From contig NZ_BONI01000083.1 in the NCBI RefSeq assembly GCF_016862635.1, positions 1 to 39,780 on the forward strand: 39,780 nucleotides of DNA, in the 5' to 3' direction. Each line of letters starts with the position of its first letter. The first letter of the stretch is position 1. Both the position numbers and the translations under genes were made by a program. This DNA comes from Catellatospora coxensis (GTDB lineage Bacteria > Actinomycetota > Actinomycetes > Mycobacteriales > Micromonosporaceae). Below the pieces are notes generated by a model. It did not search any database. It was not told the DNA's origin and saw only the letters and a list, made by a program, of their open reading frames with translations. Positions 26,175-36,857 of this stretch are shown here, piece by piece.

Positions 26175-26657
26175 TCAGGCGAGCCAGTCGTGTTCCATGC
26201 GGACTCGGGCTTCGAGTTCGAGGAGGTGGCGTTTGGCGGGCAGGCCGCCGCCGAAGCCGACGAGCTTGCCGCCCGCGCCGACCACCCGGTGGCATGGCAC
26301 CACCACGGCGACCGGGTTGCGGTTGCAGGCCACACCGACCGCGCGGGCCGCGTCGGGCTCGCCGACCGCCCGGGCCACCTGGCCATACGTGTGCGTCTCC
26401 CCGTACGGGATGCGGGACAGCTCGGCCCAGACCGCCCGTTCGAAGTCGCTGCCCCGGCGCACCGACACGGGCAGCGTGAACTCCACCAGCTCCCCGGCGA
26501 AGTAGGCGCGCAGCTGCTCGGCGATGTCGTCGAGCAGCGGGTCCACGTCCTGGGCGACCTCCAGCGCCCCGAACTGCACCCCGCACAGCCCGAGGTCGTC
26601 GATCGCGCAGCTCAGCGGCCCGATGGGCGTGTCCACGACGGTCCAGCGGCGACTCAT
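26175..26657 (-). CDS. ogt: Methylated-DNA-[protein]-cysteine S-methyltransferase
   Basis: 160-residue suicide DNA-repair protein that takes the alkyl group from O6-methylguanine. The active-site motif PCHRV is in VVVPCHRVVGAGGKLVGFGGGL (~115-135). The helix-turn-helix precedes it (PYGETHTYGQVARAVGEPDAARAVG), and the Asn hinge GVACNRNP is intact. ATG 26657 is coupled to mfd by the 68-bp repeat, so an alkylation-repair protein is co-expressed with the transcription-coupled repair factor. Confidence 0.95.
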   Translation of the reverse strand: MSRRWTVVDTPIGPLSCAIDDLGLCGVQFGALEVAQDVDPLLDDIAEQLRAYFAGELVEFTLPVSVRRGSDFERAVWAELSRIPYGETHTYGQVARAVGEPDAARAVGVACNRNPVAVVVPCHRVVGAGGKLVGFGGGLPAKRHLLELEARVRMEHDWLA

Positions 26658-26725
26658 GTCCTCTCCTCGCGACGCTCGTCGAGGACATCTGCCAGGTTCA
26701 TGATTCGCTCGCTGCGCTCGCTCAT
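26654..26725 (-). CDS. 23-codon micro-ORF of the 68-bp coupling repeat, copy 4
   Basis: Minus-strand frame beginning MSERSERIM and ending DERREERT. Its ATG overlaps the mfd stop (26722-26724) and its TGA overlaps the ogt ATG at 26657; the start-to-start distance is 68 nt. ATGTCCTC pairs perfectly with GAGGACAT, which contains the first bases of the ogt start codon. Compared with copy 2, the T-A pair is replaced by C-G, a compensatory change. Confidence 0.62.
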   Translation of the reverse strand: MSERSERIMNLADVLDERREERT

Positions 26726-29700
26726 GACCCCAGCACGTCCTTCAGGAGCTGGGCGCACCAGTCGAGCAGCGCCTGGTCGCGCAGCGGCTCGCCGCCGACC
26801 CGGCGGTTCATCGGCGTGGGCACGCTGACCTGCGAGTTCGCTGTCTTGTAGACCGAGTCGGGGTGGTAGCGCTTGAGCCGCAGCTGCTTGGAGTCGGCCA
26901 GTTCCAGCGGGCCGAACCGCACGTGCCTGCCCTGCAGCGAGATCTCGGTGAGGCCGTACGCCCGGGCCGTCATGCGCAGCTTGGCGACCGCGACCAGGTT
27001 GGCCACCGGGGCGGGCGGCTCGCCGTACCGGTCGGTCAGCTCGGCGACGACCTCCTGCAGCGCCGCCTCGTCGCGGGCCGAGGCGAGCTTGCGGTAGATC
27101 TCCAGGCGCAACCGCTCGGAGTCGATGTAGTCGTGCGGCAGGTGCGCGTCGATCGGCAGGTCGATCTTGACTTCGGCGACCTCCTCCTGCGCCGCGCCGC
27201 CGCCCTTGAACTGCTGCACCGCCTCGCCGACCATGCGCACGTACAGGTCGAAGCCGACGCCCTCGATGTGCCCGGACTGCTCGCCGCCGAGCAGGTTGCC
27301 CGCGCCGCGGATCTCCAGGTCCTTCATCGCCACGTACATGCCCGCGCCCAGCTCGGTGTGCTGGGCGATGGTGGCCAGCCGCTCGTGGGCCTGCTCGGTG
27401 AGCGGCTTCTCCGGCGGGTAGAGGAAGTAGGCGTAGGCGCGCTCGCGGCCGCGGCCGACCCGGCCCCGGATCTGGTGCAGCTGGGCCAGGCCGAGCAGGT
27501 CGGCCCGCTCCAGGATGAGCGTGTTCGCGTTCGGGATGTCGATGCCGGACTCGATGATCGTGGTGGCGACCAGGACGTCGTACTCCTTCTCCCAGAAGCC
27601 GACCATCACCTTCTCCAGCGCCTCCTCGCCCATCTGCCCGTGCGCGGCGACGACCCGCGCCTCGGGCACCAGCTCCCGCAGCCGGCGCACCGCCTTGTCG
27701 ATCGTCTCGACCCGGTTGTGCAGGTAGAACACCTGGCCGTCGCGCAGCAGCTCGCGGTGGATCGCGGCGGCGACCTGCTTGTCGTCGTACGCCCCGACGT
27801 AGGTGAGCACCGGGTGACGCTCCTCCGGCGGCGTGGTGATCTGGGACATCTCCCGGATGCCGGTGATCGACATCTCCAGGGTGCGCGGGATCGGCGTCGC
27901 GGACATGGTCAGCATGTCCACGTTGGTGCGCAGCTCCTTGAGGCGCTCCTTGTGCTCGACGCCGAAGCGCTGCTCCTCGTCGACGATGACCAGGCCGAGC
28001 CGGTTGAACCGGGTGCTCTTCTGGATCAGCCGGTGGGTGCCGATGATGATGTCGGCGCGGCCCTCGGCGGCCATGTTCAGCGTCTCCTCGGCCTCCTTCG
28101 GGGTCGCGAAGCGCGACAGCTGCCGCAGCACCACCGGGAACTGCGCCATCCGGTCGGAGAACGTGTTGTAGTGCTGCTGCGCCAGCAGCGTCGTCGGCAC
28201 CAGCACGGCGACCTGCTTGCCGTCCTGCACCGCCTTGAACGCCGCCCGCACCGCGATCTCGGTCTTGCCGTAGCCGACGTCGCCCGCGATCAGCCGGTCC
28301 ATCGGGGCCGACTTCTCCATGTCGGCCTTGACCTCCTCGATGGCCGAGAGCTGGTCGGGCGTCTCCTGGTAGGGGAACGCGTCCTCCAGCTCGCGCTGCC
28401 AGGGGGTGTCCGGGCCGAACGCGTGGCCGGGCGCGGCCTGCCGGGCGGCGTAGAGCTGGATGAGCTGCGCGGCGATCTCGCGGACCGCCTTGCGGGCGCG
28501 GGCCTTGGCCTTCTGCCAGTCGGCGCCGCCCATCTTGTGCAGCGTCGGCTGCTCCCCGCCGACGTAGCGGGAGAGCTGGTCGAGGGCGTCGGTGGGCACG
28601 AACAGGCGGTCGCCGGGCTGGTTGCGCTTGCTGGCGGCGTACTCGATGACCAGGTACTCGCGGTCCGCGCCGTTGACCTTGCGCTGGACCAGCTCGACGT
28701 ACTTGCCGATGCCGTGCTGCTCGTGCACCACGAAGTCGCCCGCGCGCAGCTCCAGCGGGTCGATGGTGTTGCGCCGGCGCGACGGCATACGCCCCAGCTC
28801 GCGGGTGGTCGCCCCGCGCCCGCCGGAGATCTCCGCGCCGGTCAGCACGGCGAGCTTCGCGGCCTCGTCGACCAGGCCCAGCCGCAGCCGGCCGCAGCTC
28901 ACCACGACCTGGCCCGGGTCGGGCAGCTCGGCGATCTCGTCGACGAGCACCGCGCCGACGCCCGCGTCACGCAGCACCTCGACCGAGCGCTGCGCCGGGC
29001 CGTGGCCCTCGAAGACCAGCGCCACCCGCCAGCCGTCGGCCAGCCAGCCCTTCACGTCGGCGATCACCTTCGCGGTGTCCCCGTGATACACCGTCGGCTG
29101 GGTCGCCGACCAGGTCAGCACCGCTCCGGTGTCCGGGGCGACCTCGACCTCGGGGGTGTCCAGCCACGGCTCGTCGGCGGCCTTCTCGGTGGCGACCAGC
29201 CCGAACGGGGACGTGGTCCACCAGGGCAGATCCAGGGTCGCGGCGTGCCCGCGTACCTCGGCCAGGGTCTTGAAGGCGGCGGCGCCGAGGTCGATCGGGG
29301 CCTTGCCGCCGACGGCGGCCGCGGCCCAGCTCGCCTCCAGGAACTCCTCCGAGGTGCGGACCAGGTCGTGGGCCCGGGTGCGGATGCGCTCCGGATCGGC
29401 CAGCAGCACCAGGGTGTCGCCGGGCACGCAGTCGAGCAGCAGCTGCATCGACGCACTTGCCGTCTCGCCGGGCGGAATCGCCGTTTCAGGCGATCCGCCG
29501 CGAGACGGCTGGTGCGCAGCGGGCATGACCAGCGCCGGGGACAGCGACTCCATGCCCTCCACCGGGATGCCCTCGGCGAGCTTGGTCAGCATCTCCTCCA
29601 GCGCCGGGTGCTCGGCGGCGAGCTGTGCCGCGCGTTCCCGCACGTCGGGGGTGAGCAGCAGCTCCCGGCACGGCGGGGCCCACAGCCGGTCGACCTTGGC

Positions 29701-30345
29701 GATGGTGCGCTGGTCGGCGACGGCGAAGGTGCGGATGTCCTCCACCTCGTCGCCCCAGAACTCGACCCGGGACGGGTGCTCGTCGGTGGGCGGGAAGATG
29801 TCGAGGATGCCGCCGCGCACCGCGAACTCGCCGCGCTTGGTGACGAGATCCACCCGGGCGTACGCGAGATCGTGCAGCGTGTGCGTCAGCTCGTCCAGCG
29901 GCGCGACCGAACCCTGGCCCAGGTCGATCGGTTCCAGGTCGCCGAGGCCCTTGAGCTGGGGCTGCAGCATGCTGCGCACCGGCGCGACGAGCACCCGCAG
30001 CGGCTGGCCCGCGGGGTGGGCGAGCCGGCGCAGCACGGCCAGCCGCCGACCGACGGTGTCCGAGCGCGGCGACAGCCGCTCGTGCGGCAGCGTCTCCCAG
30101 GCCGGGTACACCGCGACCGTGGCGGGGTCGAGGAACTCGCCGAGCGCCTCGGCCAGGTCCTCAGCCTCGCGGCTGGTCGCGGTGACCACGAGCACCGGCC
30201 GCTGCCGGGCGGCGCTCGCCACCAGGAACGGGCGGGCCGACGCGGGCGCGGTCAGGTCGAGCTGTGGTTCGGTGCGGGCGAGTTCGGTGGCCCGGGCCAG
30301 CGCGGGATCGACCGACGCCGCTTGGAGGAGTCCGGTGAGGTTCAC
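26722..30345 (-). CDS. mfd: Transcription-repair coupling factor
   Basis: About 1207 residues. The protein removes RNA polymerase stalled at DNA lesions and recruits UvrA. Domains in order: UvrB-like N-terminal module (YPAWETLPHERLSPRSDTVGRR); RNA polymerase-interacting domain (~535, LRAGDFVVHEQHGIGKYVEL); RecG-like translocase with Walker A GDVGYGKTE (~686), DEEQ box (~788) and GRVGRGRERAYAYF; then the C-terminal TRCF domain (~1020 onward). I chose GTG 30345 (NLTGLLQAAS start) with AGG ~10 nt upstream; ATG 30381 in frame is an alternative. It is coupled downstream to ogt. Confidence 0.96.
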   Translation of the reverse strand: MNLTGLLQAASVDPALARATELARTEPQLDLTAPASARPFLVASAARQRPVLVVTATSREAEDLAEALGEFLDPATVAVYPAWETLPHERLSPRSDTVGRRLAVLRRLAHPAGQPLRVLVAPVRSMLQPQLKGLGDLEPIDLGQGSVAPLDELTHTLHDLAYARVDLVTKRGEFAVRGGILDIFPPTDEHPSRVEFWGDEVEDIRTFAVADQRTIAKVDRLWAPPCRELLLTPDVRERAAQLAAEHPALEEMLTKLAEGIPVEGMESLSPALVMPAAHQPSRGGSPETAIPPGETASASMQLLLDCVPGDTLVLLADPERIRTRAHDLVRTSEEFLEASWAAAAVGGKAPIDLGAAAFKTLAEVRGHAATLDLPWWTTSPFGLVATEKAADEPWLDTPEVEVAPDTGAVLTWSATQPTVYHGDTAKVIADVKGWLADGWRVALVFEGHGPAQRSVEVLRDAGVGAVLVDEIAELPDPGQVVVSCGRLRLGLVDEAAKLAVLTGAEISGGRGATTRELGRMPSRRRNTIDPLELRAGDFVVHEQHGIGKYVELVQRKVNGADREYLVIEYAASKRNQPGDRLFVPTDALDQLSRYVGGEQPTLHKMGGADWQKAKARARKAVREIAAQLIQLYAARQAAPGHAFGPDTPWQRELEDAFPYQETPDQLSAIEEVKADMEKSAPMDRLIAGDVGYGKTEIAVRAAFKAVQDGKQVAVLVPTTLLAQQHYNTFSDRMAQFPVVLRQLSRFATPKEAEETLNMAAEGRADIIIGTHRLIQKSTRFNRLGLVIVDEEQRFGVEHKERLKELRTNVDMLTMSATPIPRTLEMSITGIREMSQITTPPEERHPVLTYVGAYDDKQVAAAIHRELLRDGQVFYLHNRVETIDKAVRRLRELVPEARVVAAHGQMGEEALEKVMVGFWEKEYDVLVATTIIESGIDIPNANTLILERADLLGLAQLHQIRGRVGRGRERAYAYFLYPPEKPLTEQAHERLATIAQHTELGAGMYVAMKDLEIRGAGNLLGGEQSGHIEGVGFDLYVRMVGEAVQQFKGGGAAQEEVAEVKIDLPIDAHLPHDYIDSERLRLEIYRKLASARDEAALQEVVAELTDRYGEPPAPVANLVAVAKLRMTARAYGLTEISLQGRHVRFGPLELADSKQLRLKRYHPDSVYKTANSQVSVPTPMNRRVGGEPLRDQALLDWCAQLLKDVLGS

Positions 30346-30493
30346 GGGTGAGCGCCTTCCCGCCCGGTGCGCACGGGCCATGGGCAAGCCACGGCGAAAG
30401 CCCCGCAACCAGGCAGGTACGGGGTTTCGTCGTCGAGCCTACTCCTGCCCGCCGACCGGTTCACGCGCCCGACGCGCGGCGCGGCCCCGCCTT

Positions 30494-30568
30494 GATCCTC
30501 GGACCTGCCGGGCCCCTGTGCGTATCTTGTGGCGCCATTCGCCCAGGTGCCTGGCAAGTCGAGCGGTC
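30494..30568 (+). repeat. 75-bp palindromic intergenic repeat, copy 3
   Basis: GATCCTCGGACCTGCCG...GGCAAGTCGAGCGGTC with core GCGTATCTTG. It lies between mfd and the lipoprotein gene. It is the most diverged copy, with changes in both arms that mostly preserve pairing. Plus orientation. Confidence 0.83.
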
Positions 30569-30574
30569 TTGGTG

Positions 30575-30602
30575 CGCCCGCCCGCCCAGCTGCGGGCGGG
30601 CG
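30575..30602 (-). terminator. GC-rich hairpin terminator after a lipoprotein gene
   Basis: 11-bp perfect stem CGCCCGCCCGC/GCGGGCGGGCG with loop CCAGCT, 14 nt past the stop codon at 30616. Confidence 0.75.
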
Positions 30603-30615
30603 GGGCGCAGCGGTG

Positions 30616-31068
30616 TCAGCCGCAGTACTTGTCCAGCTTCTCGCCCGCGGCGGTGACGGTGGCACCGTCAGTGATCTTGTCGGCGTCGTCCACCTTCTTG
30701 ATCTTCTCGACCTCGGCCTTGAGCGCGTCGGCGAAGCCCTTGATGTCGGCCTTGAACTGCGGGTCCTCGGCCTTGGCCCCCTCCGCCTCGATGCCCGCCG
30801 CCCAGTTGGTGAAGACGTCCTTCATCACGGCGATCGAGGCCTTCTCGATGTCGGCCTCGGTCTTCTTGTCCTTGAGCGCCACGGCCAGCGCGTCGGTGGT
30901 CTCCTTCTCCAGCGTCTTGCCGGAGAGCACCTCCTCCAGCGCGGTGCAGACGGTCTTGGTGTTGGCCGAGTAGTCGGGGGCCGCGGCCTCCGGCTCCGCC
31001 TCGGTGCCGCAGGCGGCGGTGGCGAGCAGCGCACCGCTCAGGAAGACGGCCGCGAGCACACGACGCAT
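30616..31068 (-). CDS. Small secreted lipoprotein, helical
   Basis: 150 residues. A signal peptide with lipobox ATAAC (~15-19) precedes a Lys/Glu/Ala/Asp-rich, strongly helical mature part (VCTALEEVLSGKTLEKETTDALAVALKDKK..., ending EKLDKYCG). Two cysteines near the mature ends could form a disulfide. I recognise no family; similar small helical lipoproteins are common in Micromonosporaceae. ATG 31068 has GAGGAA 7 nt upstream. Upstream lie five phased CTGC units (31189-31239), which may be regulatory. Confidence 0.75.
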   Translation of the reverse strand: MRRVLAAVFLSGALLATAACGTEAEPEAAAPDYSANTKTVCTALEEVLSGKTLEKETTDALAVALKDKKTEADIEKASIAVMKDVFTNWAAGIEAEGAKAEDPQFKADIKGFADALKAEVEKIKKVDDADKITDGATVTAAGEKLDKYCG

Positions 31069-31188
31069 GGGGTTCCTCTTTCGTGCAGGGGGATTCGCCC
31101 GGCGGACCGTCTGCGCAGGTGGCGACCGGTCGGGGCGGTTGACGACGACGATCGTGCGGCATCGCGCTGCCGGACCACGGCGCACCCA

Positions 31189-31239
31189 CTGCCATACGCT
31201 GCCGAAACGCTGCCGTACACTGCCCGACCTGCGAAAACG
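31189..31239. repeat. Five CTGC-type units spaced 9-11 bp
   Basis: Units starting CTGC at 31189, 31199, 31210, 31220 and 31229, with consensus CTGCCG(A/T)AACG and spacings of 10, 11, 10 and 9 bp, about one helical turn. They lie 120-170 bp upstream of the lipoprotein start and just past the ATPase stop. This could be an array of binding sites on one DNA face; no regulator is known. Confidence 0.5.
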
Positions 31240-31253
31240 TCAGCCCTGCCGGC

Positions 31254-32702
31254 TCATTGCCACGCGCCGAGCACCTCGTTCGGACCCCACACCACCTGGA
31301 CCCGGGTACGTTCCACGTCTGGTGCGAGGCCCGACAGAGAGACGACTGCCAGGCCCGCCGACGCCGGATCGAATCCGGGAATCTGGGCCGCACTGGTGAC
31401 GAGGGCCGACAGATCGCGGTTCTCGAACGGACCGGACAGCCATTTGATCGAACCGGCGAAGGCCACCTCCCGGGCCACCGGCGCGCGGTCGACGCCGACC
31501 AGGTCGACCTCGGGGTCGAACTGCCGATTCCACCACCCGCCCACTGCGGTGACCTGGGACCACGGCAGGTCCCCCGCCGCGGCGGCGAGTTCCATCGCCT
31601 CCCGCACCAGTGGCTCCACCGCCCGGCCCCGCCAGGACGACCAGCGTCGCGCCACGGTCGCCAGCGCGGTCTGCGGACGGCCCCGACGCGCCTGGTCCTG
31701 CGCCGTACGCAGGGCCGCGAGGTAGAACCGGAGATTGCTGTCGGCGATCCGGTAGAGGGCCGGTTTTCCCGGTTTGGTGGCGCACGGTTCGTCGACGGCG
31801 ACCACCCGTTTCTCCTCTGTCAGGCGGCGCAGCAGCGGAGACAGCGAACCCGAGGCCAGCGGCCCCTGCCGGCCTCCCGCCGAGGCGGCGATGTTCGCCT
31901 GCGTCCGGTCCCCGCTGCCGATGGCCTCCAGCACCCGGCGCGCCTGGTCGGGTCCTGGGAACTCGGCGAGCAGCGTCGACTCCGGGATGCTGAACAGCGG
32001 GGACGCCGGGTCCTCACATTCGCGCTCCATGAACGGCAGCGCGGGCGTCCCGTGTGGCCAACCCCGCAGAATGCCCGGTAGGCCGCCGCAGACCAGGTGC
32101 GCGTCGAGGGCGTCGACCCCGTCCAGCCCGAGCGCCTGCGCGGTGTCGGCCGGGGTCAACGGGCCCAGGATCATGTTGTCCGCGCGGCCGAAGAACGGCC
32201 GGTCGTACGCGGTCAGCCGCTCCATCATGTGCAGGTCGCTGCCGAGTAGGAGGAGCAGCACCGGACGATCCCGGAGCAGCCGGTCCCAGGCTGCCTGCAA
32301 CGCCCCGTCGAACATCTCGTCCTGCTCGGTCAGCCAGGGCACCTCGTCCAGGACGACCACCGACGGACTCTCGGGCAGCACCGCGGCGAGCGCCCGGAAG
32401 GCGTCCGGCCAGCTGCCCGAGGTGACCTGCGCGACTAGTTCCCGGTCGGCCGGAAGCGACGAATCACGCAGTTCACGACAGAAAGCCTCGACGGCCTCGA
32501 CCGGTGAGGCGCCCTTGACCGCGGTGTGGAACAGATGAGGTCGCTGCGCCCGATCACAGAACTCCTGAACCAGCCGGGACTTGCCGACCTGCCGCCGTCC
32601 GCGCAACGCGACAGCGACTCCCGATCCACTCTGCGTGACGCGTTCGAGCCGTTTGGACAGCAGCCTCAGCTCCGTCTTCCGGCCCACGAAGTCATCGGCC
32701 AC
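31254..32702 (-). CDS. Archaeal-type P-loop ATPase with DUF234-like C-terminus
   Basis: 482 residues. The N-terminal ATPase reads DDFVGRKTEL, Walker A RGRRQVGKSRL (Lys41), Walker B VVVLDEVPWL (~116-125), and sensor LLLGSDLHMM. A winged-helix region follows (~270-320), then a C-terminal DUF234 module (FYLAALR ... VGGWWNRQFDPEVDLVGVD ... GSIKWLSG), a restriction-nuclease-like fold. The usual acidic residue before the Lys of that fold appears to be Ser (SIK). GTG 32702 with GGAGG 5 nt upstream is preferred to TTG 32714. The 38-bp palindrome lies 13 nt upstream. Role unknown; such genes are often isolated and horizontally spread. Confidence 0.85.
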   Translation of the reverse strand: MADDFVGRKTELRLLSKRLERVTQSGSGVAVALRGRRQVGKSRLVQEFCDRAQRPHLFHTAVKGASPVEAVEAFCRELRDSSLPADRELVAQVTSGSWPDAFRALAAVLPESPSVVVLDEVPWLTEQDEMFDGALQAAWDRLLRDRPVLLLLLGSDLHMMERLTAYDRPFFGRADNMILGPLTPADTAQALGLDGVDALDAHLVCGGLPGILRGWPHGTPALPFMERECEDPASPLFSIPESTLLAEFPGPDQARRVLEAIGSGDRTQANIAASAGGRQGPLASGSLSPLLRRLTEEKRVVAVDEPCATKPGKPALYRIADSNLRFYLAALRTAQDQARRGRPQTALATVARRWSSWRGRAVEPLVREAMELAAAAGDLPWSQVTAVGGWWNRQFDPEVDLVGVDRAPVAREVAFAGSIKWLSGPFENRDLSALVTSAAQIPGFDPASAGLAVVSLSGLAPDVERTRVQVVWGPNEVLGAWQ

Positions 32703-32714
32703 GGATGCCTCCAA

Positions 32715-32752
32715 TTATGTAGATTGAATCTACGTAGATTCAATCTACATAA
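32715..32752. promoter_or_regulatory. 38-bp perfect palindrome, candidate operator
   Basis: TTATGTAGATTGAATCTAC is followed by its exact reverse complement. It holds two abutting 13-bp sites, TAGATTGAATCTA and TAGATTCAATCTA, each near-palindromic by itself. It is about 29% GC in a ~72% GC region. It lies between the divergent ATPase (start 32702) and SDR (start 32808) genes, just upstream of the ATPase ribosome site. Likely operator; the binding factor is unknown. Confidence 0.75.
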
Positions 32753-32794
32753 CTGGGCGACCAAATGGCGTTGCCTGCGGGACGCGGCCGCTTC

Positions 32795-32800
32795 TACTGT
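32795..32800 (+). promoter_or_regulatory. -10 box TACTGT for leaderless SDR mRNA
   Basis: TACTGT ends 7 nt before GTG 32808 with no ribosome site between; leaderless layout. Confidence 0.5.
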
Positions 32801-32807
32801 TCGCCCG

Positions 32808-33581
32808 GTGACTCACGATCTTGCCTATCGACCAGTGGCGCTGGTCACCGGTGTCGGGCGAACCACGAACATCGGGGCGGCCGTGGCCCGGCGACTGGTC
32901 GCCGACGGCCACCGTGTGCTGATCACCGGCCACCCGTCGTACGACGCCGAGCAAGGGCTTGCCGGCGGCGACCCGGCCGGACTGGCCGACGAGTTCGGTC
33001 CGGATATGCACTGGCAGCCGTTCGACCTGACCGCGCCCGGCGGGCCGGAGGCGCTGGTCGCGGCCGCCGTCGAGCGGTTCGGCGGGGTCGACACGCTGGT
33101 GTCCTGCCACACGTACTCCACGTCCACGTCGCTGGGCGAGCTGGACGCCGCCGAGATCGACCGGCACCTGACCGTCAACGTGCGGGCGAACATGCTGCTG
33201 GTGCAGGCGTACGCCGCCGCGCACGACGACGCCCGGCCGGGCCGGATCGTGCTGTTCACCTCCGGCCAGCGGCTCGGCCCGATGACCGGTGAGCTGGCGT
33301 ACGCCGCCAGCAAGGCCGCGATCGAGTATCTGACCCGGGACTTCTCCGTCCTGCTCGCCGGGCGCGGCATCACCGTGAACGCGGTCAACCCGGGCCCGAA
33401 CGACACCGGCTGGGCCGACCCGGAGACCCACGCCTGGGTCCGCGACCGCTTCCCGGCCAAGCGCTGGGGAACCCCCGCCGACACCGCGAAGCTCGTCGGC
33501 TGGCTCTGCTCCCCCGACGCCGAATGGATCACCGGCCAGATCGTCGACTCCGCCGGCGGCTGGGGCGCGCACGTCGCCTGA
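32808..33581 (+). CDS. Short-chain dehydrogenase/reductase (SDR)
   Basis: 257-residue NAD(P)-dependent oxidoreductase. The coenzyme motif is TGVGRTTNIGAAVA (~14-27), a variant of TGxxxGxG with Thr-Asn-Ile-Gly as in enoyl-ACP-reductase-like or FabG3-like members. The catalytic Ser152, Tyr165 and Lys169 (TSGQ...YAASK) are intact and correctly spaced. The C-terminal PNDTGW and WITGQIVDSAGGW are typical. GTG 32808 is the start; upstream sequence is promoter DNA. Substrate unknown. It is divergent from the ATPase across the palindrome, so the two may share regulation. Confidence 0.9.
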   Translation: MTHDLAYRPVALVTGVGRTTNIGAAVARRLVADGHRVLITGHPSYDAEQGLAGGDPAGLADEFGPDMHWQPFDLTAPGGPEALVAAAVERFGGVDTLVSCHTYSTSTSLGELDAAEIDRHLTVNVRANMLLVQAYAAAHDDARPGRIVLFTSGQRLGPMTGELAYAASKAAIEYLTRDFSVLLAGRGITVNAVNPGPNDTGWADPETHAWVRDRFPAKRWGTPADTAKLVGWLCSPDAEWITGQIVDSAGGWGAHVA

Positions 33582-33600
33582 TCGCCGGCCGAGCGACCTT

Positions 33601-33675
33601 GATCGCTCGACTTGCCCGGCACCTGGGCGAATGCGGGGTCAAGATACGCACAGGTGCCGGGCAAGTCGGACGATC
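33601..33675 (-). repeat. 75-bp palindromic intergenic repeat, copy 4 (reverse orientation)
   Basis: GATCGCTCGACTTGCCCGGC...GCCGGGCAAGTCGGACGATC; the two 29-nt arms differ at only three positions. The asymmetric core reads as the reverse complement of the other copies (AAGATACGC). Best-preserved palindrome of the four. It lies between the SDR and ppc genes. Confidence 0.9.
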
Positions 33676-33803
33676 ACGGGGGTGGGGCGGAGATGATCGC
33701 GAATAATGGGATGGCCCGCGTCACACCGCCGCATAGGCCACCAGGGCAGTAGCATCCACCGCAGGACAGCGCCGTCCTTCGTACCCACGGAAGGAACAGC
33801 GCG

Positions 33804-36605
<2,802 letters not shown>

Positions 36606-36617
36606 ACGGACCAAATG

Positions 36618-36670
36618 TTTCGGCGAAGTCACGCCTACCGGACATATCGGTGGGCGTTACTTCGCCGAAA
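36618..36670 (+). terminator. Long hairpin terminator after ppc
   Basis: 23-bp stem with one mismatch and one G-U pair (TTTCGGCGAAGT / ACTTCGCCGAAA outer part, ACCG/CGGT inner), loop GACATAT, starting 12 nt past the ppc stop. Confidence 0.85.
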
Positions 36671-36688
36671 CCGCGGCACGATCTCATC

Positions 36689-36754
36689 ATGGGCGTGATG
36701 CACTCGACCGCGGTGCGCGCTGCTGCCACACTTGTCACCTGCGGAACACGGTGA
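36689..36754 (+). CDS. Candidate 21-codon leader peptide upstream of Sat-CysC
   Basis: ATG 36689 opens a 21-codon frame beginning MGVMHSTAVR and ending TLVTCGTR, stopping 103 nt before the sulfur-assimilation gene. A single Cys codon lies four codons before the stop. Downstream, CGCCGC/GCGGCG (36767-36782) can pair. Small Cys-containing leaders that sense cysteine-tRNA charging are known upstream of sulfur genes in actinobacteria. No Shine-Dalgarno sequence is clear. Inference from context. Confidence 0.4.
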   Translation: MGVMHSTAVRAAATLVTCGTR

Positions 36755-36857
36755 GTCGCTTGGGCGCGCCGCGACAGCGGCGGTCAGCCGGGCAGAAGTC
36801 ATGGGCAACAGCGGAGCGTCGCCGTGCGATGCGGGCGCTGGGGAGGCAGGAGCAGAC

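Noticed and set aside
26863-30351. 1162-codon open frame opposite mfd
   Set aside because: Antisense frame produced by high GC third positions; it is a low-complexity Arg/Gly/His/Val reading with no domain, while the opposite strand encodes a full Mfd.
31189-31239. CRISPR-like array
   Set aside because: Units are only 10 bp with no unique spacers; no cas genes anywhere in the window.
32703-32714. TTG start for the DUF234-type ATPase
   Set aside because: GTG 32702 has GGAGG at proper spacing; the TTG reading would use that ribosome site as codons.
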